A DNA stretch of 26,893 nt, from positions 80,536 to 107,428 of the forward strand of contig DAGH01000021.1 in the NCBI GenBank assembly GCA_002495675.1, read 5' to 3'. Position numbers and translations under genes: made by a program. The notes under the pieces are model-generated. The model was not told where the DNA came from. It saw nothing but the letters and a program-made list of their open reading frames with translations, and made no database searches. Source of the stretch: Euryarchaeota archaeon UBA182. Its GTDB lineage: Archaea; Thermoplasmatota; Poseidoniia; Poseidoniales; Thalassarchaeaceae. Shown one piece after another: positions 1 to 7,870 of this stretch. Within the stretch, counting starts at the first letter, position 1, and the number at the start of each line of letters is the position of its first letter.

Positions 1-272
1 ATGCAATGAATGTCAACATACCCATTCCTCATAGAATTCGACTTTGTTGCTGCAACAGCGTATGGGTTAACGTCGATCGATGTGACATTCCAACCTTTTT
101 CGGCTAGCGTCATTGAGAGAAAACCACTACCAGACCCTATCTCAAGAGCCTTCTCAAGACCATTTGTAGGCTCTGGTATGCAGCTAGCCAGTAGGAGTGT
201 ATCCTCTCTGGGTGGATAGACTAAATTTGGGGTTTCCACCACAAATTTATGATTGTGCTCAGAAGATCTCAT
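1..272 (-). CDS. PrmC/HemK-type SAM-dependent methyltransferase, N-terminal part (cut by window edge)
   Basis: The reverse strand reads from an ATG at 272 to the window edge without a stop, giving about 90 residues. The product has VYPPREDT near residue 18 and then the SAM-binding glycine motif LEIGSGSG, followed by SIDVNPYAVAATKSN, the usual motif I and II pattern of archaeal/eukaryotic HemK/Mtq2-like glutamine methyltransferases. In that family the enzyme methylates the GGQ glutamine of the class-1 release factor, often with a Trm112 partner. The diagnostic NPPY motif would lie beyond the window, so the substrate is inferred. A GGTGA Shine-Dalgarno-like sequence (minus strand of 278-282) sits just before the ATG. 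The gene is divergent from the tRNA-Lys/rpoH transcription unit. Confidence 0.8.
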   Translation of the reverse strand, partial: MRSSEHNHKFVVETPNLVYPPREDTLLLASCIPEPTNGLEKALEIGSGSGFLSMTLAEKGWNVTSIDVNPYAVAATKSNSMRNGYVDIHC

Positions 273-313
273 ATGAGGTCACCGTTAGCCCGCATACGTC
301 TGTAGAGGACTTG

Positions 314-320
314 AATTTAC
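314..320 (-). promoter_or_regulatory. candidate TATA box for the PrmC-like gene
   Basis: On the minus strand this reads GTAAATT, about 45 nt upstream of the ATG at 272. That would put a transcript start near 290 and leave a short leader containing the GGTGA at 278-282. Assigned by position and composition only. Confidence 0.3.
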
Positions 321-337
321 TCACCCAAGGCAACGTT

Positions 338-343
338 CATAAA
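338..343 (+). promoter_or_regulatory. candidate TATA box for tRNA-Lys and possibly rpoH
   Basis: CATAAA lies about 41 nt upstream of the mature tRNA 5' end, so transcription could start near 365-370 with a short 5' leader removed by RNase P. No convincing TATA box is visible in the 51 nt between the tRNA and rpoH, which makes read-through from this promoter into the polymerase operon plausible. Confidence 0.35.
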
Positions 344-381
344 CACCACGTGGGCCCGAGGGCTTGCCCAGCATATGCCAT

Positions 382-455
382 GGGCCTGTAGCTTAGTCAG
401 GTAGAGCGCCGGGCTTTTAACCCGGTGGCCGGGGGTTCGAATCCCCTCAGGCCCA
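382..455 (+). tRNA. tRNA-Lys (anticodon UUU)
   Basis: A complete 74-nt cloverleaf can be drawn. The acceptor stem 382-388 pairs with 448-454, and the D stem 391-394 pairs with 404-407. The anticodon stem 409-413 pairs with 421-425 and holds the loop CTTTTAA, giving anticodon TTT at 416-418. The variable region is 5 nt. The T stem 431-435 pairs with 443-447 around the TTCGAAT loop. The discriminator is A455, and the following CCT means a full CCA end is not encoded. No intron is seen. rpoH starts 51 nt downstream on the same strand. Confidence 0.95.
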
Positions 456-478
456 CCTGAACAAGCGCAGGTCTAAGG

Positions 479-493
479 CGTAGTCGGGCTACG
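479..493 (+). other. small hairpin next to the rpoH ribosome binding site
   Basis: CGTAG and CTACG form a 5-bp stem with a TCGGG loop. The right arm ends on the first G of the GAGGAGG ribosome binding site. It could influence ribosome access or mark a processed 5' end after tRNA release. It is short, so chance is possible. Confidence 0.35.
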
Positions 494-499
494 AGGAGG
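493..499 (+). promoter_or_regulatory. Shine-Dalgarno site of rpoH (decides a TTG start)
   Basis: GAGGAGG lies 7 nt before the TTG at 507. This strong site supports the TTG as the rpoH start although it is a rare start codon. Confidence 0.7.
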
Positions 500-506
500 C
501 TTCAGT

Positions 507-1094
507 TTGGCAGTAAAGAGTTCAACCAAGAAGCGTCTGATTGAACTTGGGATTGCCGAAGATCATGCGATAGCCTTAGCAACGGACGCAAATTTGGACG
601 CTATAAGGAGAATGACGAGAGATGAAGTGGCCAAAAGGACAGATTTGGTCGACGACCAAACCGAATTGGACCGCGTTATGGCCATTATCGAAGAACAAAG
701 CAAATCCCGGAGGAGATCTTCTAGCTCCAGCGTCACCCTCACAAGAGCAGCCGCATTACTAGAGGACATCCCGGAGGGCAATGATAGATTCAACGTGCTC
801 AATCACATCCTAGTCCCACATCACGAACTCGTTGAGATCGAAAAGGAGACAGAAGAACTCTCACCATGGAACATGATGAGAACTGACCAAGATGGGAACG
901 AAAGGCTTGCCAAAGAACTCCTCCCAAAAATCCTCATCACGGATCCAGCCGTACAAGCCATAAAAGAAGCAACAGAATTGCAGACAGAGGACCTTCCTGC
1001 GGGCTGGCTGGCTAATCGGATACTGAAAATCGTCAGACACAGTCCGAGTGCTGGCAGCAGTGTTGCATACAGATTGATTGTGGAGAGCGCATAG
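507..1094 (+). CDS. rpoH: DNA-directed RNA polymerase subunit H with N-terminal extension domain
   Basis: RpoH is the archaeal counterpart of the C-terminal domain of eukaryotic Rpb5 and sits in the lower jaw of RNA polymerase. The family core is residues about 97-195: it begins NHILVPHHELV and ends in RHSPSAGSSVAYRLIVES, matching the usual RKSPTAGxxVYYRLV ending. Archaeal RpoH is normally about 75-85 residues; this one is 195. The extra part is an N-terminal domain (residues 1-65, helix-hairpin-helix-like in pattern) and a Ser/Arg-rich linker (about 66-77). The core also holds extra residues in the middle. Residues 1-45 are clearly similar to the N-terminus of RpoA2 in the same operon. The start is a TTG supported by GAGGAGG at 493-499. 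The stop is directly followed by the rpoB start region. Confidence 0.93.
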   Translation: MAVKSSTKKRLIELGIAEDHAIALATDANLDAIRRMTRDEVAKRTDLVDDQTELDRVMAIIEEQSKSRRRSSSSSVTLTRAAALLEDIPEGNDRFNVLNHILVPHHELVEIEKETEELSPWNMMRTDQDGNERLAKELLPKILITDPAVQAIKEATELQTEDLPAGWLANRILKIVRHSPSAGSSVAYRLIVESA

Positions 1095-4000
1095 GTGAAA
1101 ACAATGAAAGAGATAGTAGAATCATACTTCAAACAAAGAAGCCTCGTAAACCATCAATTGGCCTCCTACAACGATTGCATACCTCTGGGAGACGGCTCGC
1201 TTAGCAGAATGGAAAAAATTGTCAGGTCCATTAGAATTGGAGAAGATGAACCCATCCAAGATGATGAAGGTGGAATGATTAAACTTGACGTTTTGGACAA
1301 AGAAATAATCGTCCGAATGAAGAACATAAGACTTGGAAAACCTACGGTAAGAGAGGCAAATGGGGCAGAACACCCAGCCACCCCCATGGAGACTAGGATA
1401 CGCAAATTGACTTATTTTTCGCCAGTTTACATGGACTTTAAAATTGTGCGAGACGACAAACCACTCCCCGACGAAGAAGAAAGCGTGCACATCGGCAACC
1501 TCCCAATCATGGTCAGATCAGCGAGGTGCAACCTGCACGCACAAAACGCCGACGAGAGGCCTCTTCACCCAGAAACCTCTGACGAGGATGCTGCGACCTA
1601 CAGAAAACTTCTCGAAAAGGCAGGGGAAGACCCACTAGACCCTGGTGGCTATTTTATCATCAACGGAACTGAAAGGGTCCTCATTTCCATGGAGGATCTT
1701 GCCCCCAATCGGGTGACCGTTGAAAAGAACAAAAAATATGCCCATGAGACGGAGGTAGCAAAGATTTTCTCCCAAAGAGATGGTGTCAGAAAACCGCTCA
1801 ACGTGGAAAAGAGAAGAGATGGGATGCTCATGGTGAAGATTCCGAGTGCAGGCACCACCGCAATACCAGTGGTTCTGTTGATGCGAGCGCTTGGCATGGA
1901 TAACGACCGAGACATTTTCGCTGCCATCGCTGGACCAGTCGAGGCAATGAAATACACTGTTGCCAACCTAAATGATGTAAAAGACAACGAAGAATATTCA
2001 GTAGAAACCGAGGATGAAGCACTTGCTTGGCTAGAAAAGAAATTTGCGGCCGGCCAACAAAAGGAATACAGGGAAACCAGGATCAGTAATCTGTTGGACA
2101 AAGAACTTCTTCCACACTTGGGCCAAGGTATGGAGCATCGCAACAAGAAAGCAATTTTCCTAGGGAGAATCGTACGACAGGTACTAGAAATGGCTATCAA
2201 CGACGAGGATCCTAATGATAAGGATCACTACGCAAACAAAAGAGTCAGACTCGCAGGGGATTTAATTGAGGACCTATTCAGAGTGAGCCTTCAACAGCTG
2301 GCTAGGGACCTGAAGTACCAATTAGAGAGGCATCACAACAGAAAGCGGGAGCTCAGAATCAATGCTTGTTTGAGGCCTGATGTTCTCACCTCCAAAATTA
2401 TGCATGCCCTTGCCACTGGAAACTGGGTCGGAGGGCGATCGGGGGTAAGTCAACTGCTAGACAGGACCACCTATCTAGCAGCGCTCTCCCACATGAGGAG
2501 GGTCACTAGCCCACTAGTTCGCAGCCAGCCACACTTCGAAGCCCGTGACTTGCACCCTACGCAGTGGGGGCGGCTATGCCCCAATGAAACCCCTGAAGGA
2601 CAGAATTGCGGTCTTGTGAAGAATGCTGCTCAAATGATTGACGTTTCTGAGGAAGTCCCCGAAGACGAGGTCAAGGCACTCCTGGCGGAAGCGGGTGTTA
2701 ACTCGAACCCCGAGGGTTGGGCCGAAGGATCCAGAATACACGTAAATGGAGATATTTTTGGACTCCACAAGGATCCAAATAGACTAGTCTCTCAATTCAA
2801 ACGCCGACGTCGACAAGGGAAAATACGCTCTGAGGTCAGCCTAAGGCACGACGCTCTGAACCGAGACATATTCATCAACACCGACAGGGGAAGGATGTTG
2901 CGGCCACTGCTGATTCTTGATGGCGGTAATCTGACTCTCACACCAGAGGATCTTGACCGACTGCGCTCAGGCGAGTGGTCGTTCAATGACCTCGTCACAA
3001 ACGGAATCGTCGAATGGGTGGATGCAGAGGAAGAAGAGGATCTGCTCATAGCACCCCGTCCCTTTGACCTCCCGGACGTTTCACCCAAACACGGCAGACC
3101 GATTAACCCAGCCAAGGTTGAGTGGCTCAACCTAGGAGATCCAGACGCTACTGAAGCAAATCTCAAGGTTGAAGTTTCCATGCCAAATGGTGAATCTACA
3201 TTTGAAAAATTCAAGGTACCACTCACATATCACCAGCCAGAAATAGACTCTCTGAAAAGGAAAGAGAGGAAAGACAAAACAGTTCTTATCTACACACACG
3301 TAGAAATCGACCCACAGCTAATTCTGGGTGTCTGTGCAGCCCTTGTCCCATATCCAGAGCACAATTCCACCCCAAGAGTCACCGGTGGAACAGCGATGGT
3401 AAAGCAGAGCCTAGGACTTCCCAGCGCCAACTACAGGATGAGGCCAGATACGAGAGCCCACATAATGCACTACCCCCAACAATCCATAGTGGGAACAAGA
3501 TCGATGAAAACCACCAAGTTCGAGAAAAGGCCAGGGGGCCAAAACTTCGTTGTTGCGATAATCAGTCACCATGGCTACAACATGCAAGACGCAGTTATTA
3601 TGAACAAGGCATCAGTGGAAAGAGGACTCGGTAGATCAGCGTTTGTAAGGACGTACAATGCGGAGAACAAACGATTCCCCGGAGGTCAGGAAGAGAGGAT
3701 AGAAGTCCCTGGCACCGGCCTTGACGAAGTCAAAGGGCTGAAGGCATGGGAATCCTACAAACACCTCGAGCGGGATGGCCTCCCATCCCCAGAAGTGGAA
3801 CTGTCCGGCATCGCAGAGCACAGAGATTCGGTACCTGGAGTTCTCGTTGGTAAGACAAGCCCCCCCAGATTTTTGGAAGAAAGTCAAGGAGCATTCCTGC
3901 AGGCACAGGAAAGACGAGAATCCTCGATGGGGGTAAGGGTTGGCGAGCACGGTTGGGTAGATCACGTATTCGTCACGGAATCCTTGGATTCTGGTTTGTT

Positions 4001-4784
4001 AGTTAGGGCTACAGTTCGATCTCAAAAGATCCCTGAACTCGGAGACAAATTCGCCTCCAGGCACGGTCAAAAGGGAATAATCGGAAGATTGGTAGATGAA
4101 AGAGATATGCCATTTACCACCGATGGCGTCATACCCGATCTTCTGGTAAATCCACATGCCATACCCTCCAGAATGACCGTTGCTCACGTCCTTGAGATGA
4201 TCGGAGGAAAGGTAGGTTCCATGGAGGGTAGGCAAGTAGATGGAACAGCTTTTGATGGGGAGAAAGAAGACTCACTCAGGGCTGGTCTCCTACAACAGGG
4301 ATTCAACCACACGGGCAGGGAAACGATGATCAATGGTGAGACTGGCGAGGTTTTCCAGACAGAAGTCTTCACCGGTGTGATATTTTACCAGAGACTTCAC
4401 CACCTCGTCAGTTCTAAACTTCATGCAAGGAGCAGGGGTCGAGTACAAGTCTTGACGCGTCAGCCAACAGAAGGGAGGGCACGCCAAGGCGGTCTGAGAT
4501 TCGGAGAAATGGAAAGGGACTGCCTCATCGCCCACGGAGCCTCTATGGTGATCAAAGACAGGCTCTTGGATGAATCGGATGGATGGCCCCTGCATGTATG
4601 CAATAACCCCGGATGCGGACACATAGCCTACTATGACTGGAAACGGAGAACACCCGTGTGTCCAGTTTGTGGAGACAGGGCTGACGTCCACCAAGTGCAG
4701 ACGTCATACGCCTTCAAGCTCCTACTAGACGAAATGAAAAGTCTAGGCGTAGCAATGAGAATGGAACTGGAGGACCAGAGATGA
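1095..4784 (+). CDS. rpoB: DNA-directed RNA polymerase subunit B (undivided)
   Basis: This is the full-length second-largest polymerase subunit (Rpb2/beta type), about 1229 residues against roughly 1110-1130 in other archaea. Recognisable conserved stretches include GGYFIINGTERVLIS, LCPNETPEGQNCGLVKN, THVEIDPQLILGVCAALVPYPEHN, GDKFASRHGQKG and GGLRFGEMERDCLIAHGAS. A C-terminal zinc ribbon uses C1169, C1174, C1189 and C1192. About 80 residues (654-733) separate DAEEEEDLLIAP from THVEIDP, much longer than in typical archaeal RpoB. The GTG at 1095 abuts the rpoH stop. An ATG at 1104 is preceded by GGTGA at 1094-1098 and may be the true start. The end overlaps rpoA1 by 4 nt (ATGA). Confidence 0.97.
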   Translation: MKTMKEIVESYFKQRSLVNHQLASYNDCIPLGDGSLSRMEKIVRSIRIGEDEPIQDDEGGMIKLDVLDKEIIVRMKNIRLGKPTVREANGAEHPATPMETRIRKLTYFSPVYMDFKIVRDDKPLPDEEESVHIGNLPIMVRSARCNLHAQNADERPLHPETSDEDAATYRKLLEKAGEDPLDPGGYFIINGTERVLISMEDLAPNRVTVEKNKKYAHETEVAKIFSQRDGVRKPLNVEKRRDGMLMVKIPSAGTTAIPVVLLMRALGMDNDRDIFAAIAGPVEAMKYTVANLNDVKDNEEYSVETEDEALAWLEKKFAAGQQKEYRETRISNLLDKELLPHLGQGMEHRNKKAIFLGRIVRQVLEMAINDEDPNDKDHYANKRVRLAGDLIEDLFRVSLQQLARDLKYQLERHHNRKRELRINACLRPDVLTSKIMHALATGNWVGGRSGVSQLLDRTTYLAALSHMRRVTSPLVRSQPHFEARDLHPTQWGRLCPNETPEGQNCGLVKNAAQMIDVSEEVPEDEVKALLAEAGVNSNPEGWAEGSRIHVNGDIFGLHKDPNRLVSQFKRRRRQGKIRSEVSLRHDALNRDIFINTDRGRMLRPLLILDGGNLTLTPEDLDRLRSGEWSFNDLVTNGIVEWVDAEEEEDLLIAPRPFDLPDVSPKHGRPINPAKVEWLNLGDPDATEANLKVEVSMPNGESTFEKFKVPLTYHQPEIDSLKRKERKDKTVLIYTHVEIDPQLILGVCAALVPYPEHNSTPRVTGGTAMVKQSLGLPSANYRMRPDTRAHIMHYPQQSIVGTRSMKTTKFEKRPGGQNFVVAIISHHGYNMQDAVIMNKASVERGLGRSAFVRTYNAENKRFPGGQEERIEVPGTGLDEVKGLKAWESYKHLERDGLPSPEVELSGIAEHRDSVPGVLVGKTSPPRFLEESQGAFLQAQERRESSMGVRVGEHGWVDHVFVTESLDSGLLVRATVRSQKIPELGDKFASRHGQKGIIGRLVDERDMPFTTDGVIPDLLVNPHAIPSRMTVAHVLEMIGGKVGSMEGRQVDGTAFDGEKEDSLRAGLLQQGFNHTGRETMINGETGEVFQTEVFTGVIFYQRLHHLVSSKLHARSRGRVQVLTRQPTEGRARQGGLRFGEMERDCLIAHGASMVIKDRLLDESDGWPLHVCNNPGCGHIAYYDWKRRTPVCPVCGDRADVHQVQTSYAFKLLLDEMKSLGVAMRMELEDQR

Positions 4785-7700
4785 GGAACAGAGGCCCAGC
4801 GCAAATCCCAAAACGGATCGATTCGATTAAGTTCAGCCTGATGAACCCTAACGAAATAAGAAAGATGTCCAGTGTTGAGGTAAAGACCGCCGATACCTAC
4901 AAAGACGACGGGCATGCCTACAAACAGGGACTGATGGACCCCAAGATGGGAGTCATTGATCCAGGAGTCAGATGCGATACCTGCGGAAACAAATATGAGG
5001 ATTGCCCAAGTCACTTTGGACACATATCCCTCGAGTTGCCTGTTATCCATATTGGCTTTACACAATTGATCAAACTTGCGCTAAAAGCCACATGCAACAG
5101 TTGCAGTAAAGTTTTACTTCACGACAAACCCGGGACCCATCCAATTGATCCAGAAAAGTCCGAGCAGGATTTCTATAGACAGAGAATACACGATGTGATG
5201 ATAAAGCATGGTGTTGGGTCGACAGAGTTCTCCAAGATGATCAAAGAGATAGAGAAAGTCACAACTAAAGCCACAAACGCGATATGCATGCATTGCGGAT
5301 CCGCTCAAGGCAAGATACTTCTTGACAAACCCACGACATTCAAAGAAAAAAAGGACAAAGGCGAACACAAACTCAACCCTCGCGACATAAGGGAGTGGCT
5401 GGAAAAGATTCCGGATGAGCATCTTATCTTCCTAGGCATGGATTATGCATCCAGCAGACCAGAATGGACCATCATGAAGGTTCTTCCAGTCCCACCAATT
5501 ACCGTAAGACCATCCATTACCTTGGACAGCGGCGACCGGTCAGAAGATGACCTAACACACAAATTAGTCGATGTGCTGAGGATCAACCAAAGGTTACGTG
5601 AAAATCGTGATGCCGGCGCTCCGCAATTAATAGTAGAAGACCTATGGGAACTACTGCAGTACCACATAACGACATACTTTGACAACCAAACCAGTGGTAT
5701 ACCACCAGCAAGGCACAGATCAGGGAGGCCCCTGAAGACTTTGACACAGCGGCTGAAGGGCAAAGAAGGAAGATTCAGGAGCAACCTCTCCGGAAAGCGA
5801 GTCAACTTTTGTGCCAGAACAGTCATCAGCCCTGATCCGAACCTTGGGATAAATGAGGTTGGGGTCCCAGTGGTGACCGCCAAGGAACTGACTGTGCCAA
5901 TACGAGTCACAAGCAGGAACAGAGAACAACTCAGACAAATGGTTTTGAGAGGTCCAGATGTTCACCCTGGCGTAAACTACGTGATTAGGAACGATACGAG
6001 CAGGGTCAGAATTACTGACAGAACCAAGTTTATCTGGGCTGGTTTTAGATGTCTAAATTCCCAATGCCACTCTGGCGGCGATGACGAGCCATACCCTGGA
6101 ATGAGGCCGGACCTAAACTCAGTTCTTCCTGCACCCAACTTCCTGCCAGGATTGGAGCTAAAAAGGAGGATGAGGAGAACTCAGCTTGGCGATTTCGAAG
6201 AAGAATGGGTCGTTGACTTGGAACGGACACTCTCGAACCTCAGAGGCGAAGATGAAAGGGGCCGATCACTACCTGAAGATGACCCAAGGGCAGTAATACA
6301 CCAAAGGTGGATCTGGGAACAGAATAATCCTGAGGAATACCTGCCCGAACACTTGGAAGTGCACTGCCCCCATTGTGGGAGCCCTGCGACGGAAGACGAG
6401 TATGGCGAAGCATACAGAACCGAAGTAGAAGACAGATTATCAACATTCGACAGGGACGGGAATCCCAAACCAGGAGTCGTGGTTGAGCGACATTTGATTG
6501 ATGGAGACGTTGCAATATTCAACAGACAGCCATCTCTCCATAGAATGTCGATGATGGTACACGAAGTCAGAGTCATGCCCGGGAAGACATTCAGGTTCAA
6601 TTTGGCTGATTGCACACCTTACAACGCCGACTTTGATGGTGACGAGATGAACCTTCACGTAATTCAGAGCGAAGAGGCACGAGCTGAGGCAAAAATTCTG
6701 ATGAGGGTACAAGAACACATCATTACACCAAGGTACGGTGGGGCCGTAATCGGTGGTATTCACGATCACATTTCAGGTGCTTACCTTCTAACACAGGGTG
6801 ACAGGATACTTCCAAGGAACCTGGCGCTTGAGATCCTGGGGGCTGTCGGCTGGGAGGGTGACCTACCAGAACTCGTAGAAAACAATGGAGTTGCTGGGTA
6901 CAAGGGTTCGGACATCCTCAGCCTTATTGTGCCGGGTGACTTTGCATTGTCATACATGAGCAGGAGCGGAGATCAGGTCAATGTGAGTCAAGGCCAGGTC
7001 ACTGGAACTATCGACAAAAGAGGGATAGGGGCTGAAGACGGGAGATTGCTTGACGCAGTCGTACAGACCCATGGCACAGAAGTCGGTGCAGACTTCCTCA
7101 ATAGAATGACCAAAATGACCATTGCGATGTGCACATCCCTTGGCTTCACGACTGGAATAGATGACGAAGACCTACCTCCCGAAGCAAAGGCCGAAATAGC
7201 AGAGATAAACAAAGAGGCAAGCGAAGCAGTCGATACAGAACTATCGAAGTATGGGAATGATGGAAGAAGATACGAGACCAGGCCCGGCAGAACGCCATTG
7301 GAGACGCTAGAGGAGAATATCCTACAGATTCTGGACTCAGGGAAGGCGAAATCTGGTGACGTCGCAAAGGCATATCTCGGTGAGAAGAACGCAGCTGTCG
7401 TGATGGCAACCTCCGGAGCCAGAGGCTCGATGGACAACCTAGCAATGATGGCAGGCTCCATCGGACAGCCGAAGGTCAGAGGCAAGAGGTTGGAGAGGGG
7501 CTACCACGACAGGGTTCTCTCACACTTCCCTAGGGGAGTAAAGGGAGCGAAGGAAAAGGGCTTCGTCTCCTCATCCTTCAAGAGAGGGCTTGAGCCAACT
7601 GAATTCTTCATGCTATCAGTTTCTGGAAGGGAGTCATTAGTTGACACTGCAGTCAGAACTAGCAAATCAGGTTACATGCAGAGGAGATTGATCAACGCGA

Positions 7701-7870
7701 TGGATGATCTCAAGGTTAATGATGACCTAATGAGGTCGGTGAGGAACACTGCGGACAGAATCATCCAATTCGAATATGGTGAGGACGGTGTCGATCCGGC
7801 CAGAAGTAGGAAGGGATCCCCTGTTCCAATAGACCAAGTTTTGGATGCAGCACTAGGGGGTGAATCCTGA
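4781..7870 (+). CDS. rpoA1: DNA-directed RNA polymerase subunit A' (largest subunit, N-terminal part)
   Basis: This subunit carries the clamp and the catalytic centre. The magnesium-binding NADFDGD motif is at residues 615-621 (D617, D619, D621). Zinc ligands of the clamp are seen as C65-x2-C68-x6-C75-x2-H78 and C105-x2-C108 with C169-x2-C172. The C-terminus (VDPARSRKGSPVP) matches the usual A'/A'' split point. At 1029 residues it is about 130-150 longer than most archaeal A' subunits. The excess lies between NYVIR (399-403) and VERHLIDGD (568-576), where about 170 residues replace the usual 25-30. This insert has C424-x4-C429 and C529-x2-C532. The start overlaps the rpoB stop by 4 nt and the stop overlaps rpoA2 by 1 nt, so translation is probably coupled. 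Confidence 0.97.
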   Translation: MRNRGPAQIPKRIDSIKFSLMNPNEIRKMSSVEVKTADTYKDDGHAYKQGLMDPKMGVIDPGVRCDTCGNKYEDCPSHFGHISLELPVIHIGFTQLIKLALKATCNSCSKVLLHDKPGTHPIDPEKSEQDFYRQRIHDVMIKHGVGSTEFSKMIKEIEKVTTKATNAICMHCGSAQGKILLDKPTTFKEKKDKGEHKLNPRDIREWLEKIPDEHLIFLGMDYASSRPEWTIMKVLPVPPITVRPSITLDSGDRSEDDLTHKLVDVLRINQRLRENRDAGAPQLIVEDLWELLQYHITTYFDNQTSGIPPARHRSGRPLKTLTQRLKGKEGRFRSNLSGKRVNFCARTVISPDPNLGINEVGVPVVTAKELTVPIRVTSRNREQLRQMVLRGPDVHPGVNYVIRNDTSRVRITDRTKFIWAGFRCLNSQCHSGGDDEPYPGMRPDLNSVLPAPNFLPGLELKRRMRRTQLGDFEEEWVVDLERTLSNLRGEDERGRSLPEDDPRAVIHQRWIWEQNNPEEYLPEHLEVHCPHCGSPATEDEYGEAYRTEVEDRLSTFDRDGNPKPGVVVERHLIDGDVAIFNRQPSLHRMSMMVHEVRVMPGKTFRFNLADCTPYNADFDGDEMNLHVIQSEEARAEAKILMRVQEHIITPRYGGAVIGGIHDHISGAYLLTQGDRILPRNLALEILGAVGWEGDLPELVENNGVAGYKGSDILSLIVPGDFALSYMSRSGDQVNVSQGQVTGTIDKRGIGAEDGRLLDAVVQTHGTEVGADFLNRMTKMTIAMCTSLGFTTGIDDEDLPPEAKAEIAEINKEASEAVDTELSKYGNDGRRYETRPGRTPLETLEENILQILDSGKAKSGDVAKAYLGEKNAAVVMATSGARGSMDNLAMMAGSIGQPKVRGKRLERGYHDRVLSHFPRGVKGAKEKGFVSSSFKRGLEPTEFFMLSVSGRESLVDTAVRTSKSGYMQRRLINAMDDLKVNDDLMRSVRNTADRIIQFEYGEDGVDPARSRKGSPVPIDQVLDAALGGES

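Noticed and set aside
10..219. Plus-strand open frame of 69 codons at the window start
   Set aside because: The minus strand of the same stretch encodes clear methyltransferase motifs (EIGSGSG, DVNPYAVAAT), so this is a shadow frame.
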